Source: Alternaria dauci (taxonomy: Eukaryota > Ascomycota > Dothideomycetes > Pleosporales > Pleosporaceae). Taken from it: a stretch of 64,000 nucleotides of DNA. Position 1 is the first letter of the stretch. Each line of letters starts with the position of its first letter. Positions 1 to 10,831 of the stretch are shown here, piece by piece. The notes under the pieces were generated by a model. It saw nothing but the letters and a program-made list of their open reading frames with translations, did not search any database and was not told where the DNA came from. The position numbers were made by a program, and so were the translations under genes. The stretch covers positions 4,836,001-4,900,000 of the forward strand of contig NC_091273.1 of assembly GCF_042100115.1 (NCBI RefSeq), given 5' to 3'.

Positions 1-882
1 AGGAGCGCGCGGCGGCAGATAGGATTGCGATTGTACAGCAGATCCAGATGGCTTGGCGCGCATACTGCCGCTCGACAGTTTTGCGCCCTGAAGACCCTGC
101 GAGACCTGGTGTGTTTTGACCGGACGTTCAGCGGCACTCTGGACCGACCGTTGAGCGTTCTGGAGATCATAGCTAGAGACGCCACTGGATGTCTTGGGTC
201 GCGACGTCGAGGCCATGCGTTGGAGAGCCTCTTGGTTCACGACCGGGCCACCAAACCATCCTTTGCTGGAAGGCGGCGAGGGATTTTGACGTGTGCCTAC
301 TATGCCCGGAGACATTGGGCGGGAGAAGTTTACGGACCGCGAGGCATCGTCTTCCTCGGATACCTGGGCAAGATGGCCAGCAGCCCGTTGGCCTCTCCCG
401 ACGGCGTTTGCGCCCCTGTCCAGGCTGACGCCTCGACCTCTGCCTCCTGCCGGTGCTGGCGCTCCTCCTCGATACGTAGGCTCTAGGCTGGATGCACGCC
501 GATGAACAACACTGCCCTGTTGCTGCACGTTCTTTGGCACGGGCGGAACTGGAGGCGCATCCGGGTCAGCTGGGCTGCCTCTGCCGGGGGATGGGGCGCG
601 GAATGAGCGCTCTGTCATGGAGCCTGAGCTCGAGTGTCGGCGCAGGCCAGGGGCGCCAGGCTGTTGTCTCGAGAGGCTGCCGTTTGACGACAGTGAGCCG
701 CGGCGCACCATGCGCTTCGTGACTGTGTCGCCCACGGGAGTCGGCGTCGTGACGTGGGTGCGCAAGGCGGCGGCGGCGGCTGCAGACGAGAGGTCGCCAT
801 GGGATTCGGCGCTCTTGATGAAAGCTTTCGAGGCGGCAAGCGAGGCGGATGCGCTGGGGGGAGGGGCTCGTTGGGGCTGCAT
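1..882 (-). CDS. Conserved disordered fungal protein, 5' part only (cut by left edge)
   Basis: A minus-strand frame is open for 294 codons, from the ATG at 882-880 to the window edge; the first in-frame stop upstream is at 957-955. The product is low-complexity: an Ala run around residues 33-38, then a TKRM-RRGS segment, an SSGSMTERSFR motif near residue 85, a proline-rich DAPPVPPVPK segment near residue 109, and NFSRPMSP further on. This Ser/Pro/Arg pattern recalls a conserved but poorly characterised family of disordered Pezizomycotina proteins; that resemblance is from memory. No catalytic domain is visible in the part present. Because the stop lies outside the window, the gene is easily missed. 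Frame and strand are well supported by the unbroken length and biased composition; the function is unknown. Confidence 0.72.
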   Translation of the reverse strand, partial: MQPQRAPPPSASASLAASKAFIKSAESHGDLSSAAAAAALRTHVTTPTPVGDTVTKRMVRRGSLSSNGSLSRQQPGAPGLRRHSSSGSMTERSFRAPSPGRGSPADPDAPPVPPVPKNVQQQGSVVHRRASSLEPTYRGGAPAPAGGRGRGVSLDRGANAVGRGQRAAGHLAQVSEEDDASRSVNFSRPMSPGIVGTRQNPSPPSSKGWFGGPVVNQEALQRMASTSRPKTSSGVSSYDLQNAQRSVQSAAERPVKTHQVSQGLQGAKLSSGSMRAKPSGSAVQSQSYLPPRAP

Positions 883-2174
883 CGGGGGAGAATTGTTAGC
901 ATCGCGTCGCCAGAGGCCTGCCGAGCGCGCGACAGGAGGTTTGCGCGCGCCCTCTCACCCAAGGCGAGTACGTACCGGATTGGACGCTGCCCGTCGCCGT
1001 TTCCCGAACATTTTGGCGGTGGTGAATTAGAGATTACGGCAGTTGCGACTGGCTTTGCATTTCCGTGTGTGCATGCGAGGATGTCGTGGCTTCGGAGGTG
1101 CAGCAAGGGTCGTCGAGATGATGTCACGCCTGCAGGGCGGAACCGTGCGGATTGCTTGAGTGAGTGAAAGAGAGTGGACGGCTACTTGGGTCAAACCACC
1201 AGACGAAAAAGAAAACAGATCCCAGGGCGCAAGTGAGTCGGGGTCCTTTCTCACGTGTGGAGGGATTGGAAACTGAAAAGGGCTCGAAGACGCATCTGGG
1301 CGGAGTCGAGTTGTTGTAGCTAGCAAAACAAGTAAGAGGATCGTCATCTTCCCGGACATCTCAAAGCTTAGGCCGACGTGTTGGCGCCGATATGGCCAGC
1401 CTTGCACCGGCGCCATTTGCTGCCGTCGCGCAAAAGTGTCAAACACTTCACCGTCTCATCCAGATAGTCAAACATGCGTCGTTGTCGAGGGTGAGGCTGT
1501 TGAATGTGCTGGGAAGGCGTGGCTTTGCCCTGCCAGATGCAGTCTAGACCATGTTTTGTTTATCCTCACCCTTGCTCCTTGTCTACACTCTCGTCCATCA
1601 TCCTCCACACACGCACGCACTTCTCCTGACACTTTGCAGCACAAGGTCCCTGATTTCTGTACCTCTCCAGCTAGTGGTCCTGTCCAAGCACCAGCACCAG
1701 TCTGGCCAGTCCCATATCCAGCGCCACTGACGTATGCGATATCTCCGCGAAGCCGTCGTAGCGCCGGCTGGGGGTTCGCCGTTTGATTCGTGAATCTATC
1801 CCAAAGCACGCGCACTGGTCCACGGCGTTTCCCAGTGACACGTCGCAGAGGCAGCAACGCACCAGGACGGAATCAAGCCAACTCCGTCTCCAACGACGCT
1901 TGATTCCAAGATTGCAGTATGTAACACACATGTTTGTTTGCGTCAGAACCATGTGGGTTCCATGATCGCCGAACTGGCCCACTCAATGCTGCGAGATCGC
2001 CCAGACCGCATATCTTCCCCGCGCTAACAGCATCGTGACGATTTCAGAGGTTGCCAGCAACATGGCCAGCTTGCCTTTCCATCGAGTAGGAACAAAGTCA
2101 AGGCATACCAAATCTCGACGCCTGTCACCGCTTATACATTATTCTGATCTGCGTTCCTGTGGCAGTTCTTTAGT
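883..2174. other. Intergenic, divergent promoters
   Basis: This stretch lies between the left-edge gene (minus) and the epoxide hydrolase (plus), so both promoters should be here. Short open frames occur on both strands, but none has fungal-protein character or usable splice context. I see no repeat or RNA gene. Confidence 0.6.
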
Positions 2175-3403
2175 ATGACGTCGCCAGCGTCGCGCCTTCC
2201 GCCTCTGCCACTACCAGACGGTATTACCGAGAACTACGTCTACTGCCCCTCCAATGGCCTTACCTTCCACACACTCGAGGCTGGCTACACTCCGCAACGC
2301 GATAGGCCTCTGATAATTCTCTGTCATGGCTTCCCAGAACTCGCCTTTTCCTGGAGGAAGGTCATGGTGCCTATCGCCGAGGCAGGTTATTATGTGGTGG
2401 CCTTTGATCAGCGAGGATACGGACGCACAACTGGCTGGGACAATTCTTCCTTCTCCAATACCAACTTGTCGCAATTTGCTCTGACCAACGTTGTTCGCGA
2501 TGTGGTCATCCTGGTCAACGCCCTGGGTTATCGAGAGGTCAAGTGTGTTGTTGGCCACGATTTCGGCGCCGTCACCGCAAGCATGTGTGCTTTAATGCGC
2601 CCAGATTTCTTCAAGAGCGTTGTCATGATGAGTCATCCCTTCCACACGCCCGCGTCCTTGCCATTCGACATAGCCCACGCTGAGACTGTCGAACCCGCGC
2701 CACAGCCGGACATTCACGCTGACCTGGCAAAGTTGCCTGTGCCAAGGAAACACTACAGTCAGTGTCTCTGTACAAATTGCATGTGAGACATACACTGACT
2801 TCATACACCTACGTCAAAGAGTGGTACAATAGTACCAGTAGAGCTGCAGGCGACTGGCTAAACCCAAGCCAAGGGTTGCATGCTTTCCTTAGAGGTTATC
2901 TTCATGTCAAGTCAGCCGACTGGAAAGAGAACTCGCCTCATCCTCTTAAGAGCTGGACGGCCGAAGAAATGGCCCAAGTCCCCAACTACTACATTATGCC
3001 GTTGCACAAGTCAATGCCCGATACCATTGCTGACATGATGGTCAACCAAGATAGCTCGGCAATCGAACGGTGGATGCCCGATCGGGATCTCACTATCTAC
3101 GTCCAGGAATGGTCACGGACAGGCTTTCAAGGCGGCCTTAATTACTACCGAATTACCACTGACCTCAATAACATGAGAGATCTCCACCTATTCGCAGGCA
3201 AGAAGATCGAATGTCCGAGTACCTTCATCTCAGGCGCCAAGGACTGGGGCAATTACCAGCAACCTGGGGCTATCGAGGCCTATCCCAAGTCATGCTCTGA
3301 TTTTAAAGGGGTTCAGTTCATTCCAGGTGCAGGACATTGGCCTCAACAAGAGCAGCCAGAGAGTGTTGTGCAGGGGATACTGGAATTCCTTCGCCATCTT
3401 TAA
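2175..3403 (+). CDS. Epoxide hydrolase-like alpha/beta hydrolase
   Basis: Predicted 388-residue soluble hydrolase from two exons, 2175-2757 and 2820-3403. The 62-nt intron (2758-2819) has a GTCAGT donor, a CTGAC branch site and an AAG acceptor; the join reads KHYKWYNST, as expected for the family. Visible family signatures are HGFPE (oxyanion region, near residue 51), a DQRGYG segment, the nucleophile elbow GHDFGA with Asp near residue 130, and GAGHW near residue 364 carrying the catalytic His. The lid-region sequence GGLNYYR and the Asp of GAKDWG fit epoxide hydrolases, which open epoxides to diols through an alkyl-enzyme ester. No signal peptide is seen, so it is probably cytosolic. A haloalkane dehalogenase-like activity is possible; the substrate cannot be read from sequence. 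The ATG chosen is the first in frame and sits just upstream of the conserved fold. Confidence 0.9.
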
Positions 3404-4254
3404 GTAGGTTGCAGTTGCGACGTGTACAGATGTTTGCAGAAACATGCCATCATATCGATTTATCAACTCTTGCGTCTCCATACTACCTGGATTGTTTGGG
3501 GCTGGATCAAGCCACCGACTAAGGGCATCCCTTCCGTACTGGATTCTCATCTTGTTGAGGTCGCTACGCCGCTACGCCGCACTCCTTCTCGTCTCTTCTC
3601 AGCAGGAGCTTCTGCCCAATCACTCATCACTGCCGGGGATCGGGGCCAGCGGCTAGATCCCTAGTCAAGCGCTGCTGGTATCGCAGTATTCTGGATGTCT
3701 GTCACAATCAAGATCCACTATTATCATACGCTAAGTTACGCAATGCGACGTCAATGCTTCACTGCGGCACCCCAAATGGCGCAAACGTCAAATCAATCCT
3801 TATCCAGTTTGCGCAGGTTGTCTTCAGTCCAAATATGACCCGGAGCTCTATTTCAAGTCGACGGAAGAAATACATACGTGTGTTCTATAATAATGACGAA
3901 GAAGATTTGGTGACCGATTGATCGAGAACATTTGAAACGAGCTGACAATGTCTTTGTGTTTAGAAGCTCAAGCTAATCGTGGGTACATCGGGGCTCGCTT
4001 GGCTGCGGCAATGTGGCGCGGGCATCGATTTCCCCTGATCTCGTATGCAGTTCGCGGCAGTGCTGACTCGGCGCTAGAGCCGTTTTCTTGATGATATGTG
4101 CTTGGCACATAATCCATCATCAACGTGCAGCATACACTTACCTCATTATGGATGACCAGATTGTGAAATGAAAGGGATGGTATTGTATAAGTCAGAAGGG
4201 CGGGACGAGATGATGGTGTGGTTGTGCACAGTGGATTTCCACTGATACGCAAAA
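3404..4254. other. Intergenic
   Basis: This is the 3' flank of the hydrolase and the promoter of the TmpA-like gene. Only short unconvincing open frames are present; no RNA gene or repeat was seen. Confidence 0.6.
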
Positions 4255-6150
4255 ATGGCCAATCCTACTACTACTCCCTCAGCCGTGTCTTCCCGTCCTT
4301 TATCTTTTCCTTTTACCCAAAAACTTGCAAAACTACGTTCCTCGATCGAGAACTCTAGAGAAACCACGCCTTACAGCCGTCGTAGCGTTTCCGTCGACCG
4401 AAGCCAACCTCTTACTGACAGCCCGAGTGCTCATGTAAAGCCCAGTGTGGTCCAAACGATCGAGAAGCCAAACACCTCATCAGATTCACTCGATCAACCT
4501 GTCTCCAGCTGCTCTGTATCGGACGTGTCTGAAGATGGATATGCCGACGCCAACGACGCCAACGACTCCAATGGAACCAGGATATGTCGACGCAGTCTCA
4601 AAGACAGGTTCGATGTTTCGAACGAGCCATTCAACCAGAGGCTGCGCCATATGTCGCAGGAAATACATAGTAAATCAGAGACGTCTCCACCGACAACATG
4701 CGCAGAGGTTTACAAGACGCCACTGATGAAGCCGGTCGACGAGAAGAATATTGGCATCAAATCATCAGTGAAAGTGTCTTCGTACGCTCTATCGTCCATG
4801 GGTTCTCTGACATTGACGGAGCCCAGACCTCGACAACGAACGCTGGACTTCTGCCTCCATTGGTTCACAGCGTATCGGATACTTATTGGGCTTACCTTTG
4901 TCATCAACGTTGCAGTATTCATCGTATACATTGAAAAGACCCACTACGAGCGTTTTGCCCTCCCCGGACCTCTAATCGCTACGGCCACCAATATCTTCGT
5001 TGCCATCTTCGTGCGTCAGGAGGACCTCATCAACGCAAGCTTCTCCTTCGTGGCCAAAACACCAGCAAGTCTACCGTTATGGCTCCGGAAGACCATCGCA
5101 GACTTTCACCACTACGGCGGACTACACATTGGATGCTCCCTGGCAGCGCTGCTATGGTACTGTTACTTTGTGTTTTTGAACACAAACTTCTTTCTCGATA
5201 GCGTAAAGCAAGACAAGGCTACGGGCTGGATGTGGGCTGACATCTTCACCTGCTACGCCATCCTCCTCTCTATTCTGATCGTCTGTATCCTGGCACACCC
5301 ACGTCTCCGTGTGAGATTTCACGACGCATTCGAACACACGCATCGCTTTGGTGGATGGACAACATTGCTAGTATTATGGATAAATGCAGGCGTAGCAAGC
5401 AACAACCCAGGCAGCCCGCCTCTCTACGCCAACGCCGCACTTTGGCTCCTAGCCTCGACCACCTTCCTCATAATCCTTCCATGGACCCGCATGCGCCGCG
5501 TACCTATAATCGCCGAAGTCGTCTCAAGCCGCGAAATCAAGCTTACATTCCCTTACAAAAATATGCCCTACACTTCCACAGCCCGCTTCTCGCTCTCCCC
5601 GCTCCTCGAATGGCACGCTTTTGCCACCATCCCCATCCAAGCATCCTCTACACCAACCATCTCCTCCGCATACATTGTCATCTCGCAAGCCGGCGACTGG
5701 ACAAAATCCATCATTACCTCGCCACCCACCCACATCTGGATCCGTAAACCCGCCGCCAAAAACTTCCTCTCCTTCGCCCCGCTGTTCAACTCCCTCCTAC
5801 TCGTAGCCACGGGTGCGGGTATCGGCCCCTTGCTCTCCCTCTTGAGCTCCCCAGCTATTGCACACATGCGCGAACAGGGAAAGCCAGTCAGGGTCATGTG
5901 GTGTGTCTATGATCCTAATGCGGTGCATTGGCGTTTCGTGCAGGACATTATACGGAGAGTGGATCCGGAACCGAAGATTTTTGACTCAAGGGATGGTAGA
6001 CCGGATATGGCGTTTGAGGCCGATTTTATGAAGAGAGAGTGCGGGTTGGAGGCTGCTATGGTTGTTAGCAATGCGGCACTTACAAGGGAGATGGTTGAGA
6101 GGATTAAGGGGAACGGTGGTGCGGCTTATGGGGCTGTGTTTGACTCTTAG
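4255..6150 (+). CDS. TmpA-like integral membrane protein with reductase-like C-terminus
   Basis: Single-exon gene for 631 residues. Residues 1-200 are Ser/Thr-rich and probably cytosolic. About six hydrophobic segments follow between residues 205 and 405, including FVINVAVFIVYI and a histidine-bearing segment around FHDAFEHTHRFGGW. The C-terminal third resembles a ferredoxin-NADP reductase fold, with EWHAFATIP (flavin-side loop), a glycine-rich ATGAGIGPLLS nucleotide-binding loop near residue 520, and a closing AYGAVFDS. This layout matches the fungal TmpA family, named after an Aspergillus nidulans plasma-membrane protein affecting conidiation; similar domains occur at the end of some adenylate-forming reductases. 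The electron donor and acceptor are unknown. The start is the ATG at 4255, just downstream of an A-rich leader. Confidence 0.85.
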   Translation: MANPTTTPSAVSSRPLSFPFTQKLAKLRSSIENSRETTPYSRRSVSVDRSQPLTDSPSAHVKPSVVQTIEKPNTSSDSLDQPVSSCSVSDVSEDGYADANDANDSNGTRICRRSLKDRFDVSNEPFNQRLRHMSQEIHSKSETSPPTTCAEVYKTPLMKPVDEKNIGIKSSVKVSSYALSSMGSLTLTEPRPRQRTLDFCLHWFTAYRILIGLTFVINVAVFIVYIEKTHYERFALPGPLIATATNIFVAIFVRQEDLINASFSFVAKTPASLPLWLRKTIADFHHYGGLHIGCSLAALLWYCYFVFLNTNFFLDSVKQDKATGWMWADIFTCYAILLSILIVCILAHPRLRVRFHDAFEHTHRFGGWTTLLVLWINAGVASNNPGSPPLYANAALWLLASTTFLIILPWTRMRRVPIIAEVVSSREIKLTFPYKNMPYTSTARFSLSPLLEWHAFATIPIQASSTPTISSAYIVISQAGDWTKSIITSPPTHIWIRKPAAKNFLSFAPLFNSLLLVATGAGIGPLLSLLSSPAIAHMREQGKPVRVMWCVYDPNAVHWRFVQDIIRRVDPEPKIFDSRDGRPDMAFEADFMKRECGLEAAMVVSNAALTREMVERIKGNGGAAYGAVFDS

Positions 6151-6666
6151 AGCTGGTGGGCGTCTGTCGTTGCGTGAGTGGGAATGCGTTGTGCTGACCG
6201 GACCGTTAGGTATTTTTCGTTGTGTTTTCATGCATTGTTTCGGTTGTTTGGCTTGCGGGGCTGAGCTCTGTTGAGTTGGGTGGGTTGGTGAACCGACCTT
6301 GAGAGTATGCATTGTATCCTTCCTTCATGTATATAGGAGTGTTCATATTTTTAACCCTCAATTGTAGATATGTAACGCCTTCACAACATTCCGCGATGAT
6401 ACTCTGACAACAGTCATTTCACAAGAGCTGTTGAAGGGTGTGGACGTAGATGGATCGTTGTAGGTATGTGATACATGTTCACACGACGGCTCCTTCAAGC
6501 TAAAGATTGATCTTGTCCTTCTCCAATCACCATTACCATTATCACATTAACCTAGTAACCAGAAAGTACAAATCAACCATCCACTGTGCTCATTACCCAC
6601 GCACTCCAGGTATCAAGAGATACAACTGCACCCGCCTCCCTCACAATTACCACGGCATCATACCAC
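6151..6666. other. Intergenic, convergent 3' ends
   Basis: This is the shared 3' flank of the TmpA-like gene (plus) and the GPI-protein gene (minus). No coding potential is visible. Confidence 0.6.
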
Positions 6667-7105
6667 TTAAACCATAAGCGCAGCAAACAAGCCTCCAAAC
6701 ACGCCCGCGACCACAGAACCCATCGCCATGTTTGACGCTGCCGCACCTGTAAACTCTGGCAAGCTACCCGAAGCAGTAGCGTTGCCCATCATTCCTCCTG
6801 GTCCAGACATTGTGACGATGCTCGGCTTAGTCTCGTTACTGCCAGCGGCACAGGATGGTACAGCGACCGCGGAGCGCGTTACCATTACATCGGCGGGAGC
6901 GGCGGAGGGGCAGCCTGGGTGGACTGTGAGGGTGGATGTTACAGCGTGGGATTGGCTGGGGCGCGTTAGTTGGGTTGAGTATGAGCAAGTTGTAGAAGAT
7001 TGGGGTGTGGAGCAGGAGTGCTAGGAGAGATGGAGAGTTTACTTACGCTGAGACGGTGCTGGATAGCACGATAGCGGTGCTGAGGAGAGAGATTGAGAAC
7101 TTCAT
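6667..7105 (-). CDS. Small secreted GPI-anchored protein
   Basis: Predicted 115-residue protein from two exons, 7105-7047 and 6955-6667. The 91-nt intron (7046-6956) has a perfect GTAAGT donor, a CTAAC branch site and a CAG acceptor. Exon 1 is too short to show up as an open frame, so the gene is easy to miss. Residues 1-19 (MKFSISLLSTAIVLSSTVS) form a signal peptide. The middle is Ser/Thr/Gly-rich with two Cys and N-glycosylation sequons at NET and NAT. The last 17 residues are hydrophobic and follow a small-residue stretch, as in a GPI-attachment signal. It should therefore be a cell-surface or wall protein. I recognise no named family. The signal peptide, canonical intron and GPI tail together make the model convincing despite its size. 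Confidence 0.75.
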
Positions 7106-8892
7106 AGTACAGGGTGTGAACACTAGTGACTAGATGGTGGAGTATGTAGTATATGTTACGACTACAAAAGAATGTACGGCAAACTTTAGAATTCAAGGGA
7201 ATGGAAAGGGAAGAAACGGCAATTGAACAGCAGCTAAGCCACTTCTTTGTATCTACACTTAGCTACTTACCTCCAGCACGTGCACCGTTCACCCTCTTAG
7301 TTGTCCCTCCCGATATTGATTCCAATTTGTTACCTTGTGATGTATTGAACGCGGCAGTTCTACTCCAAGTCAACCAATAAACTACTAGCATGCCGTCCTA
7401 CTCGCCATCCAAACAAGCTACAACTCACTTCCAGGACCTACTGAGACCCCTTCATCTCGAACAACCATTGGCAAATCGCAAATCGCAACAGAACGGCCCG
7501 GTCAGTAGTCCAAGTCTCATCGGATTGTACGTCTTCCGAGAATGCGTTCACACCAAGGGTCATGTTCCCGCTCTGTCGGACACAGATGCAGCAGAATTGG
7601 GTGTTGATCAACGGCCGAGAAGTTGCCGAATCGTAAGGGCGCGGGAGGAAAAGAAAACACTCACGGCTGCTAGTTTCAGTCTAACGGTTTAAGGTACGGA
7701 GAGAATATGTAGCGCTGGTAATTGGACAGGGCGACTAGGGGGTAATACCAATGGATTGTAGGTTACCAGGCTAGTTCCAGGGCGAGAATAATGTGGAGGT
7801 GGAAAGTTCCATTGGGATTTTGGAGGTTTTCGTACTAGCCAACGGTGCTGGTTCTGGTAACTAGTGCGTTAGCCTTTGACATTCAAGTTTGTAACCAGGC
7901 TGGCGATCTAGCAAGTTGGAAAGAATTGTTATGGAAATGACAGTTCCTGCCATTGGTGTTTCCCATGTATGCACAACAACAAAAAGAGGTTGAAACAAAA
8001 ACAGAAAGCGCAATCGACATGGAGTGGCTTCCTACCTTGTTGCAACCCAACTGCTTCTTCTTACAGCTTACATTACCTACAACATCCATTCTCGACATAG
8101 TCTTCCCTATCCGCCGACATTGTCCCTCGGAAACTCACCTTTCCATAGTAACCCCAACGCCTTCCCTGTCCTCCGGTCGTAGATCCTGCCGCGATCAAGC
8201 CACCGCGGAGAAAAAAAAAGCTTCAACAGCACATATAGTCTGAACGGGAAAAAAAAGATGACAATTGTACGTCGTTCTCTCCTGACTAAAAAGGCCATGA
8301 TTAGCTACTCACTAGAGCATTCTGGGTATAGCTGAGCCCGTTGTGTCGTAGCGCGACGTCATTCTCAAGCTTAATCGTCTTAGCGCCATGTTCGGATGGT
8401 GAAGGTTCCGTGGTACACTACATCACTAACCTGCCGCGGTTTTGCGGGGAATGGCCCTTGGACCCTTGTTGCTACTCGCCTGCTTTGTTCCAAGGCTTGA
8501 CTCTCGTCCCGAAGTAGTAACCAAGGTTGTTGGTCTCTGCCTGATTGGGATGAAGGTTCATCAGTTGGAGAGGTTAGGCTGATCGCGACGTTGGCTGCCC
8601 TGGTGCTTGGGTTGCGAGATCGCGACTGGCGCCGGATGGAATCATGTCCGTCTACGGGATATTGTGACTAGCTTAGACTCTGGAAGATGATGGTAAGATT
8701 GCCATGAGCGAGCTCAAAGAGGAGTAGTAAGCTTTCAGTATTGTCTTTGCGGGAGATGAAGAAGGGGGGGTAATGGTATGTATAAGATGGAATGGTTCTC
8801 GCTGAAATGAAACAGGTATCTCACAGCATCTCTCCTGCACATTCTCCTGTATCCATTACCCGATTACTCGATTTTAATATCCAACCATCAAA
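7106..8892. other. Intergenic, 1.8 kb, no gene seen
   Basis: This is the shared upstream region of the GPI-protein gene (minus) and the ferritin-like gene (plus). Several open frames of up to about 100 codons exist on both strands, but they lack family features and plausible splice partners. Confidence 0.55.
8780..8787 (+). promoter_or_regulatory. Putative TATA box of ferritin-like gene
   Basis: A TATAAG element lies about 110 bp upstream of the ATG at 8893 and is followed by a pyrimidine-rich leader with a CATCAAA context before the start. This is typical of strongly expressed fungal genes. Position and sequence only; no transcript data. Confidence 0.35.
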
Positions 8893-9783
8893 ATGAAGTC
8901 CACAATCTTCTCCATCGCTGCTCTTGCGGCCATCTCCACCGCCGCGCCCGTCAAGCGTGCTGATGGCCCATCCGACGCCGAGATCCTCAACTACGCCCTT
9001 ACTCTCGAGCACCTCGAGAACACCTTCTACGCCGAGGCCCTCGCCAAATACAGCGTTGAGGACTTCAAGGCCGCCCACTTCTCCGAGGAGGCCTACAACC
9101 GCATCAAGACCATCTCCAGCGACGAGAAGGCACACGTTGATTTCCTGACTGGTGCGCTCAGCGCTGCTGGAGCCAAGCCCGTCGAGGCCTGCACTTACGA
9201 CTTCGGATACAAGGACGTTGCGTCCTTCCTTGCCACTGCCAGCATCCTCGAGGGTGTCGGTGTCAGCGCGTACCTTGGTGCCGCCGCAGACATCATGTCC
9301 AAGACCTATCTGACTGCCGCTGGATCTATCCTGACCGTCGAGGCCCGCCACTCGGCCTATGTACGTAACACCATTGGCTCCTCGCCTTTCCCGTCTCCAT
9401 TCGACAACCCGTTGAGCTACAACGAGGTCTACACGCTTGCTGCGCAGTTCATCAAGTCCTGCCCGGAGACCAACGCTCCTCTGCCAGTCAAGGCTTTCCC
9501 TTCGCTCTCCGCCTCCGCATCTGACGGAAGCATGTCGATCAAGGCTGGCAGCAAGGTCACTCTCATGACCTCTGGATACAAGGTTGACGGCAAGGTCTAC
9601 GCTGCTTTCATCACTGTCACTGGCCCAGTCTTTGTTGATGCCACGGAGGTCGAGGGTGGATTCGAGGTCACGGTCCCTGAGAAGGGCATCGCTGGACAGA
9701 GCTACGTTGTGCTCACCAGCTGCAACACTGCTGCCACTGACGACACCATCATTGCTGGGCCTGCCATTGTTGAGGTCATGTAA
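8893..9783 (+). CDS. Secreted ferritin-like protein, Rds1-like stress family
   Basis: Single-exon gene for 296 residues. A signal peptide ([17 protein letters not shown]) is followed by a Lys-Arg dibasic site near residue 22, where Kex2 could cut. Residues 30-170 form a ferritin-like helical bundle with candidate metal ligands in [21 protein letters not shown] and TVEARHSAY. The spacing of Glu and His is that of the Ferritin_2 group, which includes Schizosaccharomyces Rds1 and plant desiccation-related proteins. A beta-rich C-terminal tail of about 90 residues follows. The codons are strongly C/G-ending, suggesting high expression. A role in stress or late growth phase is inferred from the family; metal binding is untested. 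The antisense strand also has a 336-codon open frame, which is a by-product of the codon bias. Confidence 0.9.
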   Translation: MKSTIFSIAALAAISTAAPVKRADGPSDAEILNYALTLEHLENTFYAEALAKYSVEDFKAAHFSEEAYNRIKTISSDEKAHVDFLTGALSAAGAKPVEACTYDFGYKDVASFLATASILEGVGVSAYLGAAADIMSKTYLTAAGSILTVEARHSAYVRNTIGSSPFPSPFDNPLSYNEVYTLAAQFIKSCPETNAPLPVKAFPSLSASASDGSMSIKAGSKVTLMTSGYKVDGKVYAAFITVTGPVFVDATEVEGGFEVTVPEKGIAGQSYVVLTSCNTAATDDTIIAGPAIVEVM

Positions 9784-10831
9784 AGTGGTTGTTTCATGAT
9801 GGGTTGACCTCGCAACTTCTAAAAATGGCAACTGTAAGGCATCGCAGTAATTATAGTAGTAGTACTCTTAAATTTTAATTTTCAGTCTCAATTCTGCTTA
9901 TGCCCTTGGAACTGGTGAAAATCTTTACCATGTTCTGATACCAATGAGAAGTGCATGTTGCCTGTGGAAGTAGTTGTTATCTCACTGTTGTTCCGCAGTG
10001 GTTGAGATGTGTCTTAATCCCACATATTTGCCAAAACACGATGGCATTCCAAGCATAACACATGTTCACACACATGCCTTCCTCCACCGAAAGAAGACTT
10101 CGTAACACACCTATCGCACGCTCGCACACATGCGTTCCACTTCTCTCTACTATACATGCAATCGTCGTGCCAGTGGATCCAGCTGTCGTCACCCCCTCGC
10201 AACTGGATCAACACATACCCATAATAGAACCAATCTTGACGCAAGTCAATGACGCGGCCTCGGGAACCCAAAGACAGAGACAGACAGTAATAAGACACAA
10301 AGGATACGTTTCTTGAATTTGTATATTTCCGCACATGGTCTATCTACAAAATGCTTTTGTCTCAAAACATTTCCCCTCGTCATTACACAAAGCGCAGAGG
10401 GAGGAAACACAGCAGCCCGAAGCCTGAGCCTGGGCAGAGAGAGACTTGTCCCCAAAATCCACCAGATACACGCAATAGAGCCAGCCGGGGCTACCAACAC
10501 GTTCCCGGTCATCGTATATATATACACAAGTAAGAGGGCTTCCTTTCCCTCCCAGAGATTATCCAATGCAAATTTCTAACATGTCGCGAGATATACGGCC
10601 CAAACGGGTAGACTCCCCCGGTACATCGGATGGTGCGGTTTCGAGCCCGCGTACGAGAAAAAGAAAAGGGCACAACTGCGCCCTGAGTACACAAAGTCCG
10701 CGGAAAGAGATCGGGAGAGCGGTCGAGAAAGAGTCGCCGCATTGATGCCGAAGATGAAAACGCCCGCCAACGCCATGCCGTCATGCAAAAACTCGTGATG
10801 AGAATGAATGCTATACGCGCTCGTCTCGTAT
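9784..10831. other. Intergenic, convergent 3' ends
   Basis: This is the shared 3' flank of the ferritin-like gene and btgC. Open frames of up to about 140 codons on the minus strand are out of frame with btgC and overlap its last exon. No independent gene was seen. Confidence 0.6.

Noticed and set aside
3..119. Plus-strand frame reading IVQQIQMAWRAYCR, like an IQ motif, ending in TGA
   Set aside because: The opposite strand is open across the whole 1-882 stretch with strong protein-like composition. The IQ-like run is short, alone, and antisense to it.
8821..9831. 336-codon frame antisense to the ferritin-like gene
   Set aside because: Same cause: biased sense codons suppress stops on the other strand. 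The sense product has a signal peptide and a known fold.
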